Part shown: one piece after another, positions 26,392-34,456 of the stretch
Numbering within the stretch: position 1 is the stretch's first letter
Layout of the letters: each line of letters starts with the position of its first letter
NCBI GenBank assembly: GCA_964347835.1
Contig: CAYFZR010000011.1
Location: 1 to 47,236, forward strand
Reading direction: 5' to 3'
DNA: 47,236 bases
DNA from: CAYFZR01 sp964347835 [NCBI: uncultured archaeon]
GTDB taxonomy: Archaea > CAYFZR01
Position numbers and translations under genes: made by a program
Notes under the pieces: generated by a model
What the model was told of the DNA's origin: nothing
Databases searched by the model: none
Seen by the model: the letters and a program-made list of their open reading frames with translations, nothing else

Positions 26392-27132
26392 ATGATTTAT
26401 GGCGAGCATAAATTAGAGGATAGAAAGTTTGAATTAAAGGACTTAATCATTCATATTGAAAAAGTAGGAGAAGGATCCTTTACTTACAGGAGAATAGCGG
26501 GGGAGGATGAAAAGAAAAAAGTTTTAATAGATTCTTCTGAAGGAAGCCTCGGTATCTACCCGATACCTTCTGTGTTTATACCGCAAAGAATATCTGATCA
26601 CATCGAAATCGTATTTGATTCCAGTATTTTATTAGGACCTAATGCATCGAGAGATGTTTTCTTTTTGATTCCTATCGAAATAGGAGTATTTTTGATTGAA
26701 AAAAATGATACCAGTTTGATCGATTCTTTCAACTTTGAAAACGCTAAATATGCTTTATACGGTCCTGCGGAGAATGGAATAATATGCAGATACTATAAGA
26801 CCTCTCCAATGTACAAAAAACCGGAATTAGATCCTTTAAAACACGCTATTATCAGTTTAAAAACAATCAATAATACTAACAACTGGATCAGCATAAATAG
26901 GGTGGTTTTTTCTGTTCTAGATTTGATCTTCTACTATAACGAGGATTCCGTTTTTCTGGGAGAAAGCACAATGCAAATCACGAGCGATCAAGTCGCTAAA
27001 ACAAATTGTATTGAGAATCCGCCTGTGATCGGTCTAAATAAAGCTTTAAGTTTAAAGGATTTGGAAAAAAAGAGAATACCGGGGGCTAAGATCTTAGAAA
27101 AAGCAGAATTCATCATGGAGTGGGGATATTGA
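26392..27132 (+). CDS. DUF432 family protein
   Basis: The 246-residue soluble protein has no membrane segment and looks beta-rich, with conserved-looking IPSVFIPQRISDHIEIVFD near residue 65 and YALYGPAENGIICRYYK near 122. This matches DUF432, an archaeal family known mostly for lying beside MscS genes. It overlaps the MscS gene by 13 bases, so the two are made together and may act together, perhaps as a soluble partner of the channel. No enzyme motif is visible, and its biochemical role is not known. Confidence 0.85.
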   Translation: MIYGEHKLEDRKFELKDLIIHIEKVGEGSFTYRRIAGEDEKKKVLIDSSEGSLGIYPIPSVFIPQRISDHIEIVFDSSILLGPNASRDVFFLIPIEIGVFLIEKNDTSLIDSFNFENAKYALYGPAENGIICRYYKTSPMYKKPELDPLKHAIISLKTINNTNNWISINRVVFSVLDLIFYYNEDSVFLGESTMQITSDQVAKTNCIENPPVIGLNKALSLKDLEKKRIPGAKILEKAEFIMEWGY

Positions 27133-27965
27133 TCGATCTAAGATCCTATAAAGTTTGGGGAGAAGCCACGCTTCTCGATTTTGTGATAGTGATAATACTG
27201 ATGTTTCTGGCTTTAGTAGTGGCAAGCATGGTTAGATCGACTCTTAGAAGATCCTTAAAACACGTTTACCCTCCTCCAACATTGGCCATAATGGAAAAGA
27301 TCGCATACTACGGAATTCTTCTAATCGTCTTTTTAGCAGCCCTAACACAACTTGGAGTGGATTTTACAGGTCTAGTTATTGCCGGCGGTTTTCTGGGAAT
27401 AGTACTGGGTTTTGCCAGTCAAACTGTAATAGGCAATTTGATTTCTGGGATATTCTTATACTTTGATAAACCATTCAAGATCGGCGAAGCAGTTGACATC
27501 GGTGGCATTGCCGGAGTAGTTACCGATATTTCTGTTTTCTCTACAAGAATTAGAACCTTTGATGGTATTTACGTTAGACTGGCTAACGAGAAGGTTTTTT
27601 CTTCTGACATTACCAATTTTCACGCCCATGTAGTTAGAAGGTTTAATTACATCATCGGGATAAGATACGCTGATGATGCGGACAAAGCCGTTGAAATTAT
27701 AAAAAGAGTCATAGAGGACCACCCTCTCGCTTTAGCAGATCCTGCTCCAGTGGTTTTTGTAGATGAACTGGGAGATAGCAGCGTAAATATTAGAGCTAAT
27801 ATCTGGGCCCCCTCAAAACACTGGTACGGAGTAAAAATGGAGTTACTATGGAAGATAAAAAAAGCGATAGAAGAAGAAGGAATACAGATTCCCTTCCCGC
27901 AAAGAGTTTTATGGTATGGAAAGGAGGAAACAGATTCATCAAATGTTCAGGATCAGAGATCTTAG
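27120..27965 (+). CDS. MscS-family mechanosensitive channel (DUF432-linked)
   Basis: At 281 residues this is a minimal MscS. It has two or three membrane helices in the first 105 residues, with the pore helix at GLVIAGGFLGIVLGFASQTV and then LISGIFLYFDKPFKIGEAV. The beta domain is GIAGVVTDISVFSTRIRTFD near 135, VRLANEKVFSSDITN near 155. The C-terminal alpha/beta domain ends in IPFPQRVLW, a standard MscS ending. The frame opens at GTG 27120, but TTG 27129, eight bases after a GGAG inside the end of DUF432, is an equally good start. It would relieve osmotic pressure. It differs clearly from the MscS at 16991, so it is not a recent copy. Confidence 0.93.
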   Translation: MGILIDLRSYKVWGEATLLDFVIVIILMFLALVVASMVRSTLRRSLKHVYPPPTLAIMEKIAYYGILLIVFLAALTQLGVDFTGLVIAGGFLGIVLGFASQTVIGNLISGIFLYFDKPFKIGEAVDIGGIAGVVTDISVFSTRIRTFDGIYVRLANEKVFSSDITNFHAHVVRRFNYIIGIRYADDADKAVEIIKRVIEDHPLALADPAPVVFVDELGDSSVNIRANIWAPSKHWYGVKMELLWKIKKAIEEEGIQIPFPQRVLWYGKEETDSSNVQDQRS

Positions 27966-28028
27966 AATTCAGATATTAACTGAAATTTTTGAGTAAATTC
28001 GATAAGAGACCGGAAATTATTAAGTAAT

Positions 28029-28766
28029 TTACAAGTCTCTTATATCAAAGATCTCTGGCATCTTTCTTTTATGATCTGACTTTTTTATCATCTCTTTAAT
28101 ATTCTCAATATCTTTTTTTTCAATTTTTTCAAATCTTTCTTCATCTATAGCCCTTAAAATTTTATCCAAACTCTCGTAGGTTATACCTAACTCTCCTTCA
28201 TCTGTTTGTCCTTCCCACAATCCTGCTGAAGGCGACTTTTCTATGATTTCTTTTGGAATTCCTAACATTCTTGCCAGTTTTCTTACTTGAGTCTTGTATA
28301 GCCCTCCTAAGGGTAAAAGATCTACTCCTCCATCTCCGTATTTCGTGAAGTATCCAACCGTCAACTCGCTTTTGTTACCAGACCCGCAGACCAAGTAACC
28401 GTTAGCGTTTGCAAAAAAATATAGTGTAACCATTCTTAATCTTGGCTTGAGGTTAGATTTTGCCATCAAATCACCATCAGGCAAGATTTCTAGGAATTTA
28501 TCATATAACGAAGTCAAATCTATCTTTTCTCTCCTTATATCAAATTTTTCCGCTATTAATATCGCATGCCTCTCGTCCAAGGGATCGCTGTGGCAGGGCA
28601 TGGTTAATCCTAGAACATTCTCTTTTAGAGCCTTCTTGCATAATACTGCTGTACATGAGGAATCAATACCACCGCTTAATCCAATAACTACACCTCTTGC
28701 GTTAGCCTGCTTTACTTTTTCTCTAATCCAATTTTGAATCTCCGCTGCAATTTTTTCATAGTCCAT
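28029..28766 (-). CDS. nadE: NAD+ synthetase (ammonia-dependent)
   Basis: This N-type ATP pyrophosphatase makes NAD+ from deamido-NAD+, ATP and ammonia, the last step of NAD synthesis. The PP-loop SGGIDSSCTAVL is at about residues 31-42. GSGNKSELTVGYFTKYGDGG near 128 and LPLGGLYKTQVRKLA near 150, and SPSAGLWEGQTDEGELG near 178, are family hallmarks. With 245 residues and no glutaminase domain it must use free ammonia, as usual in archaea. It shares a small promoter region with the TauE-type gene. Confidence 0.97.
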   Translation of the reverse strand: MDYEKIAAEIQNWIREKVKQANARGVVIGLSGGIDSSCTAVLCKKALKENVLGLTMPCHSDPLDERHAILIAEKFDIRREKIDLTSLYDKFLEILPDGDLMAKSNLKPRLRMVTLYFFANANGYLVCGSGNKSELTVGYFTKYGDGGVDLLPLGGLYKTQVRKLARMLGIPKEIIEKSPSAGLWEGQTDEGELGITYESLDKILRAIDEERFEKIEKKDIENIKEMIKKSDHKRKMPEIFDIRDL

Positions 28767-28796
28767 TTAAGTCACTCTCATATATTTCTTAGATAA

Positions 28797-28807
28797 CCTT
28801 TTAAACC
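28797..28807. promoter_or_regulatory. Shared TATA-like box between nadE and the TauE gene
   Basis: CCTTTTAAACC reads as a TATA-like word on both strands. It is centred 26 bases before the TauE-type ATG, which has no SD and is probably leaderless, and 36 bases before the nadE ATG. The gap between the genes is only 61 bases, so transcription in the two directions may be mutually exclusive. Confidence 0.45.
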
Positions 28808-28827
28808 TGCACGTAAAAATTCCGAAT

Positions 28828-29175
28828 ATGACCCTATATATTTTGTTCTTCATAGGTTTACTAATAGGAATTGTAGGGGCTACAATTGGATTGGGGGGAG
28901 GTTTTGTAGTAGTTCCTCTCCTCTTGCTTCTAGGATTCTCTGCAGACGAATCTGTTGGCACATCCTTCTTAGTGGTCGTACTCATTTCTCTGTCGGCATT
29001 AATAGCCCATGCTTCTCTTGAGAACGTGAATTACAAAATCGGCTTAGCATTAGCCATTGGTGGAATAATTGGAGCACAAATTGGCGCTCACTTTATTGAA
29101 TACATACCAACAGACGTCTTCAAGAAAATATTCGCCGTGATATTGATACTTGTAGCCTTAAAACTGGTCTATTAG
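28828..29175 (+). CDS. TauE/SafE-family permease, half-length
   Basis: The product has 115 residues and three or four membrane helices. It holds one copy of the TauE/SafE repeat: GIVGATIGLGGGFVVVPLLL near residue 14, ADESVGTSFLVVVLISLSAL, and a second-helix GGIIGAQIGAHFI. Usual members have about 250 residues and two such repeats, so this is a half-size form that would need to dimerise. The family exports sulfite, taurine-derived or other organic anions. The frame is clean and the stop is natural, so it is not a visible truncation by frameshift. The sequence just after the stop does not continue the fold. Confidence 0.85.
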   Translation: MTLYILFFIGLLIGIVGATIGLGGGFVVVPLLLLLGFSADESVGTSFLVVVLISLSALIAHASLENVNYKIGLALAIGGIIGAQIGAHFIEYIPTDVFKKIFAVILILVALKLVY

Positions 29176-29218
29176 ATCATAATAACAAAGATTAAAAGAT
29201 AAACCTTATTATAATTAC

Positions 29219-30163
29219 TCATTTCTCTCTTTTCAAGCGCAAAATATCTGATTGAAGACGATGAATCTCAGAAACCAATATGGTGTTCTGAGTTGAAATG
29301 AATCCGAATGCGAACATCTGTACGCCTACTATTATGAACATGGCGCAGAGAATCATCAGAGGCCTCTCCGGATTGAGGGCTTGTTCCGTCCAGAGATATA
29401 TAATGTAAAACCCAGAGAGAAGACCAAGCAGGGTGAATATTATACCTAGAATACCAAAAAGGATCATGGGCCGGTATAAAAAGGACAGCATGAGATGAGG
29501 AAACATTACTTTTTTGAGTTTAAAACTGGATTTGCCCCTTACTCGTCTTTTAAGGGTTGCAGGTACCTCTAAAATTTTATAACCCATTGAAATACTTTTT
29601 GAGATGATTTCAGGCTCAACCTCCTTTCCGTTGGATTCTAAATATATCGATTGAATTACATCTCTTCTATAGGCTCTGAAGATACCAGTTACACAGTGTA
29701 AATCGGCTCCCAAAGAAAATCCTAAAATTCTATTACCTATTTTGCTAATTAAAAGCCTGAAAAATGGTACATTCTCTGCTCTTCCCCCTTTTGTGTACGG
29801 CGATCCTAGGACAATTTCAACATTTTTGTTTTTCAAATTTTCAATTAAAGATGGAATCTCACTGGGACTATAACTTAGATCGGCGTCTATTGTTACAACA
29901 AAATCGCCTTTAAGGTGGGGAAATGCAGTTCTGTAAACATTACCCTTTCCTAAATTTCTTGAATGATTTAAAAACCTGACTCTTGGATCTTTCTTAGAAA
30001 TTTTCTCGATTATTTCCCCTGTGCTATCAGTACTTCCATCGTTTACCACAACTACTTCAAAACTGGAATAATTCTTTTCAAGAACTTTTATAATTTCACG
30101 AATAGTATTCTCAGCGTTTTCCTCTTCGTTGTACATGGGCAGGACAACAGATACTTCGGTCAT
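29219..30163 (-). CDS. GT2 glycosyltransferase, dolichol-phosphate mannosyltransferase-like with membrane tail
   Basis: The first 220 residues form a GT-A domain: VSVVLPMYNEEENAE at the start, VVVNDGSTDSTGEII near 38, and the metal-binding TIDADLSYSPSE near 93. Two membrane helices follow (about 233-257 and 268-290), and the tail ends in a short charged helix. This matches the DPM1/DolP-glycosyltransferase group, which moves a sugar from a nucleotide donor to a lipid phosphate on the inner face of the membrane. The sugar is not readable. A TATA-like AAATATTTTAAAG lies just upstream and no SD is seen. It is divergent from the flippase-like gene, so the two could act in one glycan pathway. Confidence 0.93.
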   Translation of the reverse strand: MTEVSVVLPMYNEEENAENTIREIIKVLEKNYSSFEVVVVNDGSTDSTGEIIEKISKKDPRVRFLNHSRNLGKGNVYRTAFPHLKGDFVVTIDADLSYSPSEIPSLIENLKNKNVEIVLGSPYTKGGRAENVPFFRLLISKIGNRILGFSLGADLHCVTGIFRAYRRDVIQSIYLESNGKEVEPEIISKSISMGYKILEVPATLKRRVRGKSSFKLKKVMFPHLMLSFLYRPMILFGILGIIFTLLGLLSGFYIIYLWTEQALNPERPLMILCAMFIIVGVQMFAFGFISTQNTILVSEIHRLQSDILRLKREK

Positions 30164-30283
30164 AACTTACACGCTCTTTAAAATATTTCTATCCTTATCT
30201 ATAATAATCTTATGAAATAATACCTTTTTACATAAATAACAATCCACGAACATTTATTTAGGGTAACACCATAATTTAGGAGT

Positions 30284-31297
30284 ATGTTAAGGATTAGATT
30301 GAGGACTTATGTTCCGGCTTTAGTCAGTATATCGATTTTGGCCGCCTTAGTTTATTTCCTCGGAATAGACAATGTTATTAATGCATTTTTTCATGCAAAC
30401 AAAGGTATTATCACCATCACATTATTACTTTCCTTGTTTATTGTTTTCTTGAGGTCTTTTAGATTGAAAAGATTGATAGACAGCGGAGGAATTGAATCAG
30501 ACGTTAAAAATGTCGTTGGTATAACTTTTATCGGAGTTTTTTTGGGCGCGATTACTCCATCCAGAATAGGAGAAACAGGAAGAGCATTTTTTATCAGGAA
30601 TCTTTTTGGCATTCCATTGGGAGAATCGGTTTCCATAGTATTTATTGACAAAGTTATGGACCTCTTAATGATATTTTCTTTTGCAATATATGGGCTAATA
30701 TTTTGTACTGCGTTCACTTTAGGATCTTTTACCAGAGAATATGCGATAAGCCTCTTTTTTTCAGGCGCTTTCCTAATTTTCACTTTTTGGCTGCTTACCG
30801 ATCAAAATTTCGGGAAAAGAATATTATTGAGCATATCGTCAAGATTTTTTTTGCTTTTTCGAAGAAAATATATTGTTGACAAAGCTATGGGATTTATTGA
30901 ATTATTCTACAGTGGTTTTACTAAGATAAAGACAAAGAAGACCATAGTGACTATCTTTGCAATATCGCTGGGAATTTGGATTTTGAACATGGTTCAGGCT
31001 TATATGATTTTTCTCGCCTTCAATATAAATCAACCATTCAAAGTAGTAGTTGCATTCTTTTCAACAGCTGTTTTAGTAGGGATAATTCCTATAACTCTAT
31101 CTGGAATAGGGACAAGAGATGCTGCTATAGTTTTTTTATTTTCGATTGTAAATGTATCACCCCAAGATGCGTTGGGAGCTTCCATCATGATAACACTGGT
31201 ATCGAGTCTGTTTGTCGCATCCATAGGGGCAGCGCTACTGAATAAGAGCACTTATAAAATTGAGTATCGGGGTAAGATCAATGACAATGGACATTAG
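30284..31297 (+). CDS. LPG-synthase-TM / UPF0104 flippase-like membrane protein
   Basis: The 337-residue protein has about eight or nine membrane helices. FIGVFLGAITPSRIGETGRAFF near residue 85 and the C-terminal GIIPITLSGIGTRDAAIVFLF near 260 are hallmarks of the UPF0104 / lysylphosphatidylglycerol synthase membrane domain. In archaea these proteins often lie in glycosylation loci and may move lipid-linked sugars across the membrane; that is inference. A TATA-like TTTATTTAG is centred about 28 bases before the ATG, so it may be leaderless, although GGAG lies immediately before the ATG. The following methyltransferase overlaps it by 17 bases. Confidence 0.9.
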   Translation: MLRIRLRTYVPALVSISILAALVYFLGIDNVINAFFHANKGIITITLLLSLFIVFLRSFRLKRLIDSGGIESDVKNVVGITFIGVFLGAITPSRIGETGRAFFIRNLFGIPLGESVSIVFIDKVMDLLMIFSFAIYGLIFCTAFTLGSFTREYAISLFFSGAFLIFTFWLLTDQNFGKRILLSISSRFFLLFRRKYIVDKAMGFIELFYSGFTKIKTKKTIVTIFAISLGIWILNMVQAYMIFLAFNINQPFKVVVAFFSTAVLVGIIPITLSGIGTRDAAIVFLFSIVNVSPQDALGASIMITLVSSLFVASIGAALLNKSTYKIEYRGKINDNGH

Positions 31298-31982
31298 GAA
31301 ACTTAATGAAGAGTTGAACAAAAAATATCCGATGAGGCTTAAATATTACAGTCCAAATCCTTTGATAAGATTGATAGAAAACAAAAGGGTAAAAATCATT
31401 CTTGGACTTTTAAAGCCTCGAGAAAACGAAGTTGTTCTGGATGTTGGATGCGAAGAGGGATATATAACTAATAAGATAGGAAATAAAACGAAGGTTGTCG
31501 GAATAGATATTTCTTCTTACTCATTGAAGGAAGCAAAGAAGTCTCTGGGTAAAAATCCAAATGTTTTATTAGTTCTGGGGGATGCCAACAACCTCCCCTT
31601 TAAAAAGGGTATTTTTGATAAGATAATATGCTCTGAAGTTATAGAACACATACCAACACCTGAAAAAACCCTAACAGAAGTAAAAAGAGTATGCAGGGAT
31701 GATGGTTCCATCATTGTCAGTGTTCCAAACGATATGAAAATCGTTAGAATTAAGAATTTGATAAAAAGAATAGGTTTAAGATTTTTAATTAAAGATCTCT
31801 CCGATTCGATTGCACCGGGGCATTTTAATGTGTATGATGAAACCAGCATAACTAACTTGTCGAATCAATTTTTTAACGTAACTAATACTGTTAAGTCACC
31901 GCTCTCTCACCTTTTTGATCTCCATATAGTACTGGCTTGTAAGAACACAAAAAATCCGAAAACAATTAAAATAAATCGCTAA
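31281..31982 (+). CDS. Class I SAM-dependent methyltransferase (UbiE/Methyltransf_11-like)
   Basis: The 233-residue protein has the Rossmann fold for S-adenosylmethionine. Motif I is VVLDVGCEEGYI near residue 50, motif II an acidic GIDISSYSL, and motif III the segment VLGDANNLPF, with CSEVIEHIPTPEKTL near 120. It probably methylates a small molecule, a lipid or a sugar. The start is ATG 31281 after GGGGTAAG; the frame is open to 31260. It is co-transcribed with the flippase-like gene, so a lipid or glycan substrate is a fair guess. Its end overlaps that of the GT39-type gene by four bases, tail to tail. Confidence 0.88.
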   Translation: MTMDIRKLNEELNKKYPMRLKYYSPNPLIRLIENKRVKIILGLLKPRENEVVLDVGCEEGYITNKIGNKTKVVGIDISSYSLKEAKKSLGKNPNVLLVLGDANNLPFKKGIFDKIICSEVIEHIPTPEKTLTEVKRVCRDDGSIIVSVPNDMKIVRIKNLIKRIGLRFLIKDLSDSIAPGHFNVYDETSITNLSNQFFNVTNTVKSPLSHLFDLHIVLACKNTKNPKTIKINR

Positions 31983-33430
31983 CTACTGGACTTTTTTAAG
32001 ATGGCAATAGGGTTTCCATCTGTCTTGAAGACCTTTAGAACTTCGTATCCCGGTACCATCTTGTATGCATATTCTTTAGCCAAGGGTGCATCTATCATCC
32101 CCGGATTGTTGAAGTCTAATACAATGAAATCTGGACCTATTTTTAGCAATTCTTTTTCGGTTTTTGGAAAACCGATGGGCTCTCTTTTAAAGTGGGTGTA
32201 GTAATCGTAGTATCCGCTACACCAACTTACCATTACAACATCGTTTTCATCTGTTATTTGAACCAAGTACTCTCCTGCTCTATCAGCTCCAAGATCTAAG
32301 TTTTTCAAGTAAGATAAATTCATTATACCGGTTTTCAAAGGGAAGAATATCGTTACCGTAAGAATAAATAAAATTATAATATCTGACTCTTTTTCTGACA
32401 ATTCTTTGGATATAATCCTACCAACATCTCTGAGCCCAATAGCAGCGATCAACGCCATGAAAGGAAAGGCTGGTAGCATGTAGTACCAGGCTTTTACGCG
32501 GAACAAAGAAACTGGTATAAAGAAAATTAGAAAAGATAGTAAAATAATTAGATCGTTTCTCTGTCTTCTCACGAGAATGGAAAATATGCCTAAGAACAAG
32601 AATAATATAGAAAGAATACCTATTTCTGAGCTGAGATTCATAACGTAGAATGACGCCGGTTGTACCTTGGTCGTCATTCCTACATAGGTAGATCTCCAAA
32701 TGAAGTAGTGGAGGATACCGTACTCTGAAATTATTCTGTAAAGCCATGGTGAAAAGATTATAATTGCTGGAACAATGGTTTTTGCAAAATCCTTTACACC
32801 ATCTCTAATATTTTTTTCTATTAACAAATAAGTAATAATTATGGGTACAAGGAAATATGCTTGGTCTTTTATCATCAGAGCTATTCCCAGAGAGATTCCG
32901 CTCATAACGGGACTATCTAAAATTAGTAGTAGAAATGTAAGGGCGATGAAGAATGTTAATACAGGTTCTATCAAAACTCTATGAGAATAGACCAATACAG
33001 GCACAGTTGCCCCAAAAAGCACGGTTGCATAAATACCTACTTTCTTGTTGTAAAAGTTTAATCCGATTAGATAGATAACCACCATTGTTCCAAGAGTAAA
33101 TAAAATATTCACGAGTTCAGCCCACTTCAAATCATAACCTAAAATTGAAGAGGTTAAGTTTAAAATAAAAGGGTAAACAGGGGGATGACGGGTCTTAAGT
33201 ATATCGAAATTCTTCGCTTCAAAAATGTAGACGGTTTCGTCAGTACTTCTATAGTTTAAGGGATAATTAAATGTATGAATTCCGAGAAAGAATATGATTA
33301 CAATTATTATGAATATGTGATCCTTGGTAATCTCTCTAATCTCATTCAGTGAAAACCATTTTATCTCAATTTTTTTCAAATCTGCTTTTCCCTTTTTTAA
33401 TTCTGAAAGTTTTTCATCGGCTTTTTTCAT
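31979..33430 (-). CDS. GT39/ArnT-like membrane glycosyltransferase
   Basis: The protein has 483 residues and about eleven membrane helices. The first external loop has NYPLNYRSTDETVYIFEAKN near residue 57, with the acidic pair expected for GT-C glycosyltransferases, and then KTRHPPVYPFIL, which matches the PMT/ArnT pattern. The last 100 residues form a soluble domain outside the membrane. Such enzymes use polyprenyl-phosphate sugars to modify proteins or lipids on the outer face. The N-terminus is unusually charged and Lys-rich for 30 residues before the first helix. No SD is visible. Together with the GT2 and flippase-like genes it suggests a surface glycosylation route. Confidence 0.88.
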   Translation of the reverse strand: MKKADEKLSELKKGKADLKKIEIKWFSLNEIREITKDHIFIIIVIIFFLGIHTFNYPLNYRSTDETVYIFEAKNFDILKTRHPPVYPFILNLTSSILGYDLKWAELVNILFTLGTMVVIYLIGLNFYNKKVGIYATVLFGATVPVLVYSHRVLIEPVLTFFIALTFLLLILDSPVMSGISLGIALMIKDQAYFLVPIIITYLLIEKNIRDGVKDFAKTIVPAIIIFSPWLYRIISEYGILHYFIWRSTYVGMTTKVQPASFYVMNLSSEIGILSILFLFLGIFSILVRRQRNDLIILLSFLIFFIPVSLFRVKAWYYMLPAFPFMALIAAIGLRDVGRIISKELSEKESDIIILFILTVTIFFPLKTGIMNLSYLKNLDLGADRAGEYLVQITDENDVVMVSWCSGYYDYYTHFKREPIGFPKTEKELLKIGPDFIVLDFNNPGMIDAPLAKEYAYKMVPGYEVLKVFKTDGNPIAILKKSSS

Positions 33431-33583
33431 TTAATCGACCGTTAAATTTTCTGACGACTATGTCGAGCGCTCCTAATATAAAACATATACTCCTTAGTGT
33501 GATACCTAACCACCAATTTCCTTTTAATTACCAATCGAACTGATTTAATTGATATATAATATACAAGATTATAATCTCATCAA

Positions 33584-34441
33584 TTAATACGCTTTCTTAC
33601 ATATGAACAACATACTGCCCCCAAATCTACAAAGAAATTTTTCTAAAAATGGATCTTCGATTTTGGCTAAAATTCCTATTATTTTTTCTATGTTTTTACT
33701 TTTATAGTTACTTGGGGGTATCAACGGAGTTAACAAGTTTATTGAATATGTCTTGACAGAAGAAAAACCATTATCCTTTAAAGAATTATACATAGAATTA
33801 TAGGTGAAGTAATGTTGTTTTATCTTTATTTTATCTTTACTTATTTTATCTTCACTTATTTTATTGGGTTTTATCTTATCAGGATTTACGTTATGGGAAA
33901 AATCCTGCCACGTCATTATACTCGGACCTGGTCTTAAGGAGAAAAATGCCTCTTTTGCTAGAGATATTCCATAAAAACCTATTAACCTCCATAAGAATTC
34001 TAAATTCCATTTATTTTCAACATCAAAAATAAAAATACCATCTTTCTTCAATACTCTATTTATCTCAGATAGGGCAAGAATGTAGTTTGGTATGTGATTT
34101 AATACCCCTCCTAATGATACCACAGAATCGAAGGCCTCTTTTTTAAAAGGAAGGTATTGAGCATCAGAAAGTATGTAACCCATGTTTTTTGGGGCTCTCA
34201 CTATTAATTCCAAAGAAATGTCGATCCCAATAACTTTCTTTCCCATAGAAAGGAGTAATTGAGATGGAAAGCCGGTTCCACAACCTATATCTAAAATAAA
34301 GTCCCCAGTATCAATTTTTTTTACGAATTCTGTCAATCTTTTGTAAAATAAAGTCTCGTGAAAGGAATCTTCCCCGTTATAGAATGGAGCCATCTTTGCG
34401 TATAGTTCTTGTACCTCTTCTCTACGAAAATTTTCGTACAT
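33584..34441 (-). CDS. SAM-dependent methyltransferase with pentapeptide repeat insert
   Basis: This 285-residue class I methyltransferase has motif I at FILDIGCGTGFPSQLLL near residue 48, motif II at GIDISLELI, and SLGGVLNHIPNYILALSEI near 105. The substrate is unknown. At about residues 190-210 four copies of a five-residue unit DKIKP/NKISE/DKISK/DKIKI sit in tandem, encoded by a 15-base repeat at 33826-33885. This insert is A/T-rich and Lys-rich and looks like a slippage product in a surface loop. It is the last gene of the RFAP synthase-Nop5-fibrillarin unit, 15 bases after fibrillarin, so an RNA or rRNA substrate is possible. Confidence 0.88.
   Translation of the reverse strand: MYENFRREEVQELYAKMAPFYNGEDSFHETLFYKRLTEFVKKIDTGDFILDIGCGTGFPSQLLLSMGKKVIGIDISLELIVRAPKNMGYILSDAQYLPFKKEAFDSVVSLGGVLNHIPNYILALSEINRVLKKDGIFIFDVENKWNLEFLWRLIGFYGISLAKEAFFSLRPGPSIMTWQDFSHNVNPDKIKPNKISEDKISKDKIKIKQHYFTYNSMYNSLKDNGFSSVKTYSINLLTPLIPPSNYKSKNIEKIIGILAKIEDPFLEKFLCRFGGSMLFICKKAY
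33826..33885. repeat. 15-base tandem repeat (about four imperfect copies)
   Basis: Read on the plus strand, 33826-33840 and 33841-33855 differ in one base (TTATTTTATCTTTAC versus TTATTTTATCTTCAC). The units 33856-33870 and 33871-33885 are more diverged. The length keeps the reading frame of the methyltransferase and gives a five-residue repeat. Confidence 0.7.
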
Positions 34442-34456
34442 TATTTTATCACTACT

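Noticed and set aside
33431-33583. Possible RNA gene in the 153-base gap before the GT39-type gene
   Set aside because: No tRNA fold, no conserved box and only a weak hairpin were seen; it is A/T-rich spacer with a TATA-like word near 33474-33486.
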